Shown here piece after piece: positions 21,879-22,211 of a stretch of 22,211 nucleotides of DNA (position 1 is its first letter; each line of letters starts with the position of its first letter). The notes below the pieces were generated by a model that was not told the DNA's origin, searched no databases, and saw only the letters and a program-made list of their open reading frames with translations. The position numbers and the translations under genes are program-made. The stretch is taken from assembly GCA_005880075.1 (NCBI GenBank), contig VBJT01000138.1, forward strand, positions 1 to 22,211, in the 5' to 3' direction. This stretch comes from Chloroflexota bacterium. Lineage in GTDB: Bacteria > Chloroflexota > Dehalococcoidia > SM23-28-2 > RBG-16-64-32.

Positions 21879-21884
21879 TCCGTC

Positions 21885-22211
21885 ATGGAACCCCCCGCCC
21901 CCCTCGAACCGGATTCCGAGCGCTCCCACCCCACCTCCGAAGACCTCGAGCTGTCCTCCTACCTCGAGGCCGCCACCACCGAAACTCCCGCTCGTGCTGA
22001 GTCCGTCGAAGCACCCGCCGCCCGCGAAACAGTCGTCATTATCGACTTCGGTTCCCAGTACTCGATGCTCATCGCCCGCCGCGTCCGCGAGTGCAACGTC
22101 TACTGCGAGCTCGTCCCCCACGACACTCCCTGGGAGCAGGTCGAGCGGCTCAACCCGCGCGGCTTCATCCTCTCCGGCGGCCCAGCCTCCGTCTACGACG
22201 AAGGCGCTCCG
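21885..22211 (+). CDS. guaA: GMP synthase (glutamine-hydrolysing), N-terminal part
   Basis: The first 109 codons of GuaA, cut by the right edge. The enzyme converts XMP to GMP using glutamine and ATP. The class I glutamine amidotransferase domain begins at TVVIIDFGSQYSMLIARRVR (about 49-68) and continues through YCELVPHDTP to GFILSGGPASVYDEGAP. The catalytic Cys, His and Glu lie beyond the window. About 48 residues precede the domain; typical GuaA has only a few. This extension is acidic and Pro/Ala/Glu-rich, and residues 36-44 are encoded by a copy of the dispersed CTGAG...GTCGAAG repeat. The start at 21885 is supported by the promoter position; a later start is possible but no suitable ATG or ribosome site was seen before the domain. 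Confidence 0.92.
   Translation, partial: MEPPAPLEPDSERSHPTSEDLELSSYLEAATTETPARAESVEAPAARETVVIIDFGSQYSMLIARRVRECNVYCELVPHDTPWEQVERLNPRGFILSGGPASVYDEGAP
21991..22015. repeat. guaA: Dispersed repeat copy inside guaA
   Basis: CTCGTGCTGAGTCCGTCGAA followed by GCACC; it matches the intergenic copy at 12738-12762 in 21 of 25 positions and is read in frame as A-R-A-E-S-V-E-A-P in the non-conserved N-terminal extension of GuaA. Confidence 0.65.

Overview
The window is a GC-rich, gene-dense stretch of a bacterial chromosome, with most genes on the minus strand and four genes or gene starts on the plus strand. Gene content suggests an uncultured Chloroflexota-like organism. It has an LL-diaminopimelate aminotransferase plus DapF route to lysine, an archaeal-type independent phosphoglycerate mutase beside tpiA and pgk, a large zinc-ribbon/cyclase/ATPase/TPR protein, and DUF433/DUF5615 and HicBA toxin-antitoxin modules. 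This taxonomic placement is an inference from gene content and was not tested.

Left part (1-3.3 kb): the dapL start (the gene runs off the left edge), then a DUF433/DUF5615 pair whose toxin stop overlaps the dapL TTG start. Next come a family-6-like DNA-deoxyinosine glycosylase and an EthD-domain protein, both on the minus strand. A divergent Crp/Fnr-type regulator follows and converges, through an inverted-repeat region, on the next large gene.

Central left (3.3-10.2 kb): a 1170-residue nucleotide cyclase/STAND-like ATPase/TPR protein and a cytochrome P450, both minus. An FMN-dependent 2-hydroxyacid oxidase is divergent from the P450 and meets dapF tail to tail with overlapping stop codons. 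dapF follows a DinB-family gene after a 5-base gap.

Central right (10.7-15.3 kb): hicB with a decayed hicA, miaA, a two-TM membrane protein, tpiA, a PH-like (GRAM/bPH) protein and apgM. The order apgM - PH-like - tpiA looks like one transcription unit.

Right part (15.4-22.2 kb): a plus-strand lipoprotein, then minus-strand pgk (carrying an in-frame palindromic insertion), a second lipoprotein, a penicillin-acylase-type Ntn hydrolase and a TsaC/Sua5 protein. A divergent guaA runs off the right edge.

No rRNA, tRNA, CRISPR array or intact insertion sequence was recognised. There is no gene-free stretch longer than 300 bases; the longest (21589-21884) holds imperfect inverted repeats and the guaA promoter. 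The unusual features are mostly small. They are a family of short palindromic repeats, two of which lie inside essential genes (pgk and guaA); a hicA inactivated by a 7-bp duplication and further indels; a DapF with serine in place of the first catalytic cysteine; a possible cyclase/CRP signalling pair; and several apparently leaderless plus-strand genes.
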